DNA of 30,716 nucleotides. Origin: an uncultured Treponema sp. GTDB taxonomy: Bacteria > Spirochaetota > Spirochaetia > Treponematales > Treponemataceae. The first letter of the stretch is position 1. Every line of letters starts with the position of its first letter. Under the pieces are notes generated by a model. The model was given only the letters and a program-made list of their open reading frames with translations. It did not search any database and had not been told where the DNA came from. The DNA lies in assembly GCA_937877515.1 (NCBI GenBank), contig CALFIX010000073.1, forward strand, positions 1-30,716, in the 5' to 3' direction. Shown piece after piece: positions 29,149 through 30,716 of this stretch. The position numbers were made by a program, and so were the translations under genes.

Positions 29149-30690
29149 TTACCCCTCCTTACCTTTAAAGAATTCTAAAAGACCACCTTTTTTTTCTTCT
29201 GTTCCTTTAGCAATTTTTCCTTGTAAAGGAGTTACGATAGAAAATTCAATTTTTTTTTCTGCATCATGATTTGGTCCAATTTCTGCATAATTTTTTGTTG
29301 TTGATGAAATTGATTGATATTCTTGCATATTTAAACCAGGTTGGGATTGAAATTCTGTATTGGCTGTTAAAGCGTTGATATCAAAAGAAGGAATAGCACT
29401 GGAATTGTTTTCTAAATTAGTAATAGAAGTTGTATCAGCCATATTAGTAACATTAGCTGTTACTTGTAATGGAGTTGAATCAAATATATTATTAGTTTCA
29501 ATATTAGTATCAGAACCTATATCAATCTTAGTATCAATATTATTATTAGCGTTTAAGAAAGCATTAACATCAAAATCATTTGAAGTAGTTGTTGTTTGTA
29601 AAGCAGAGGTTGCATCTATAATATTAACATTGTTTGTTTGATATTCAGAATTTGTGGTTTCAAAGGCTTTAATATCAAAATCTTCATTAGTTTGCAAAGC
29701 TGAGGTTGTATCTATAACATTGGTCATATCAGTATTAATATTATTTTGCTCATAATTTTTAGGTTCTAAATTAGTAATATTTGCTTCGTTAATGTTTAGA
29801 GTATTAATATCAAAAGAAGGAGTGGATTCAATACCTTTTTCTAAAGGAGTGTTAGTTACAAGTTCGGAAGGTTGGATATTATTTATATCAAAAGTTTCAG
29901 TATTTTCTGTATTTGTGAAAGCATTTAGATCTATATTTTCTGAAGTGACATTTTCTGCAGTTTGGAAAGCATTAGTATCCATATTTGTTGTTTCTTGTAA
30001 AGCATTAATATCAAAAGATGGAGTAGCTTCTGCTTCTATATTTGTTTTAGGAAAAGTATTTAAATCAATATTATCATTAGTAGTAGTTGCAGTTGTATCA
30101 ATAATTGGTTCATTAGTTTCTAAATTATTTATATCAATATTTGTGTTAATTTCTGAACCAAAAGTATTTGTAGTAGTAGTTGTTTGTATATCCATAATAG
30201 GTTCAGAAGATTGATAAGTATTTGTTTCTATATTTGTTGTTTCTTGTAAAACATTAGTTTCAAAAGATGGGGTTGATTCTGTTGTTTGAAAAGCAGAAGC
30301 ATCATATGTTTGTGCTGTTTCAACATTTGTTGTCGTTAACTCATTAGTTATTGGTAAGGAATTTAAATCTAAATTAGTCTCAACAATATTTTCATTACTT
30401 TGTAAATTATTTTCAATATTTTGCATAGAATCTAAAGTAGGTGTAGGCTTTAAATCAAAATTTTCAGTGGTGTTAAAATTTTTCATGTCAAAATTTATCC
30501 CGCTTTGAATTTTACTGAATTCTTCATTGCTTATAGTTGGTAAAACTTTAACAGGTAAAATTTTGCTGAATTTAATTGAGGTATCTTCAGTATTATTGGA
30601 TGTATTGATTTCAGATGAATAAATTTCTGATTTAAATCCCTTGGATTTAGTAGCTTTATATTCTCCATATGATATTGATTGAGCATTCGA
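29149..30690 (-). CDS. Asn/Thr-rich repeat protein, partial at 5' end
   Basis: The frame is open from the adapter junction (30690) down to the stop at 29149, 513 codons, so the true start is beyond the contig end. The ATG at 30486 has only a weak ribosome site and the frame reads on upstream of it. At least twelve copies of a D-[ILV]-N-[AST]-[FL] core appear (for example SFDINALQETTN, IDLNAFTNTEN, DFDVNAFLNAN), separated by Asn/Thr/Glu-rich linkers. There is no hydrophobic or signal segment in the visible part. The C-terminus GLLEFFKGKEG is basic. It is unlike any phage protein I know by sequence. Confidence 0.65.
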   Translation of the reverse strand, partial: SNAQSISYGEYKATKSKGFKSEIYSSEINTSNNTEDTSIKFSKILPVKVLPTISNEEFSKIQSGINFDMKNFNTTENFDLKPTPTLDSMQNIENNLQSNENIVETNLDLNSLPITNELTTTNVETAQTYDASAFQTTESTPSFETNVLQETTNIETNTYQSSEPIMDIQTTTTTNTFGSEINTNIDINNLETNEPIIDTTATTTNDNIDLNTFPKTNIEAEATPSFDINALQETTNMDTNAFQTAENVTSENIDLNAFTNTENTETFDINNIQPSELVTNTPLEKGIESTPSFDINTLNINEANITNLEPKNYEQNNINTDMTNVIDTTSALQTNEDFDIKAFETTNSEYQTNNVNIIDATSALQTTTTSNDFDVNAFLNANNNIDTKIDIGSDTNIETNNIFDSTPLQVTANVTNMADTTSITNLENNSSAIPSFDINALTANTEFQSQPGLNMQEYQSISSTTKNYAEIGPNHDAEKKIEFSIVTPLQGKIAKGTEEKKGGLLEFFKGKEG

Positions 30691-30716
30691 GATCGGAAGA
30701 GCGTCGTGTAGGGAAA
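30690..30716. other. Illumina TruSeq adapter read-through
   Basis: The last 27 bases begin AGATCGGAAGAGCGTCGTGT, which is the standard Illumina adapter reverse complement, joined to phage sequence after 30689 (the A at 30690 is ambiguous). The right end of the window is therefore not a biological end. Confidence 0.97.

Noticed and set aside
29360..30214. Plus-strand open frames, 93 and 140 codons, opposite the repeat gene
   Set aside because: Valine/serine/isoleucine-rich antisense of the Asn/Thr repeats. The minus frame is longer, with the operon neighbours in the same direction.
1..30716. tRNA genes, CRISPR array, insertion sequence or integrase
   Set aside because: No cloverleaf, no repeat-spacer array, no transposase or integrase motifs were seen on either strand. 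A covariance or profile search would be needed to exclude a divergent one.

Overview
The window looks like about 30.7 kb of one phage genome: a contractile-tailed (Mu-type myovirus) phage or prophage of a Gram-negative, AT-rich bacterium. I infer a spirochaete, most likely Treponema, from the base composition, the style of the diversity-generating retroelement (DGR) and my general familiarity with Treponema prophage proteins. Nothing in the window proves the host. A two-component spanin pair, one part a lipoprotein, does indicate a host with an outer membrane. The last 27 bases are Illumina adapter, so this is a complete or broken-off assembly contig with an artificial right end.

Layout, left to right. 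(1) 1-250: a tiny minus-strand gene with its own terminator and a strong promoter carrying a palindromic operator. (2) 287-2087: a plus-strand lysis cassette with holin-like membrane proteins, overlapping Rz/Rz1-type spanins and a probable cysteine-peptidase endolysin. (3) 2142-6003: head genes (ClpP-type protease/scaffold, decoration protein, major capsid E, connector proteins). (4) 6006-18255: contractile tail and baseplate in Mu-like order (sheath, tube, frameshifted chaperone, tape measure, DNA circularisation N, LysM hub, spike gp45, gp46, gp47, gp48). A vapC/antitoxin module and one minus-strand gene interrupt this run. (5) 18260-22013: tail fibre genes leading into a complete DGR: variable protein with VR, VR hairpin, avd, TR, structured spacer and reverse transcriptase. 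(6) 22036-30690, minus strand: an early or maintenance operon, read right to left: an Asn/Thr-rich repeat protein cut by the contig end, an excisionase-like DNA-binding protein, a small NUMOD-like protein, SSB, ParA, ParB, a small protein, a CHC2-TOPRIM-SF3 primase-helicase and a small protein, ended by a strong minus-strand terminator. A second toxin-antitoxin module (RelE/HigB-like, plus strand) is wedged between ssb and parA.

How it works together. ParAB with a self-contained primase-helicase and SSB, and no integrase seen, suggests a phage-plasmid lifestyle, although the unseen part of the genome could hold an integrase. Terminase and portal genes are also absent, so the genome is incomplete here. 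The DGR rewrites the tip of the tail-fibre lectin: VR and TR match over 133 bp, and all 16 differences fall on TR adenines. Both toxin-antitoxin modules sit between short direct repeats, 12 bp and 26 bp. Removing one repeat and the module restores a clean gene junction in each case. Both toxins start exactly 7 nt after a strong -10 box, which predicts leaderless mRNAs. Three copies of a palindrome with a 16-base core are dispersed across the genome and could be partition sites or operators.

No tRNA, rRNA or CRISPR array was seen. There is no gene-free stretch above about 300 bases. The longest is the 264-base avd-RT gap, which holds the DGR template.
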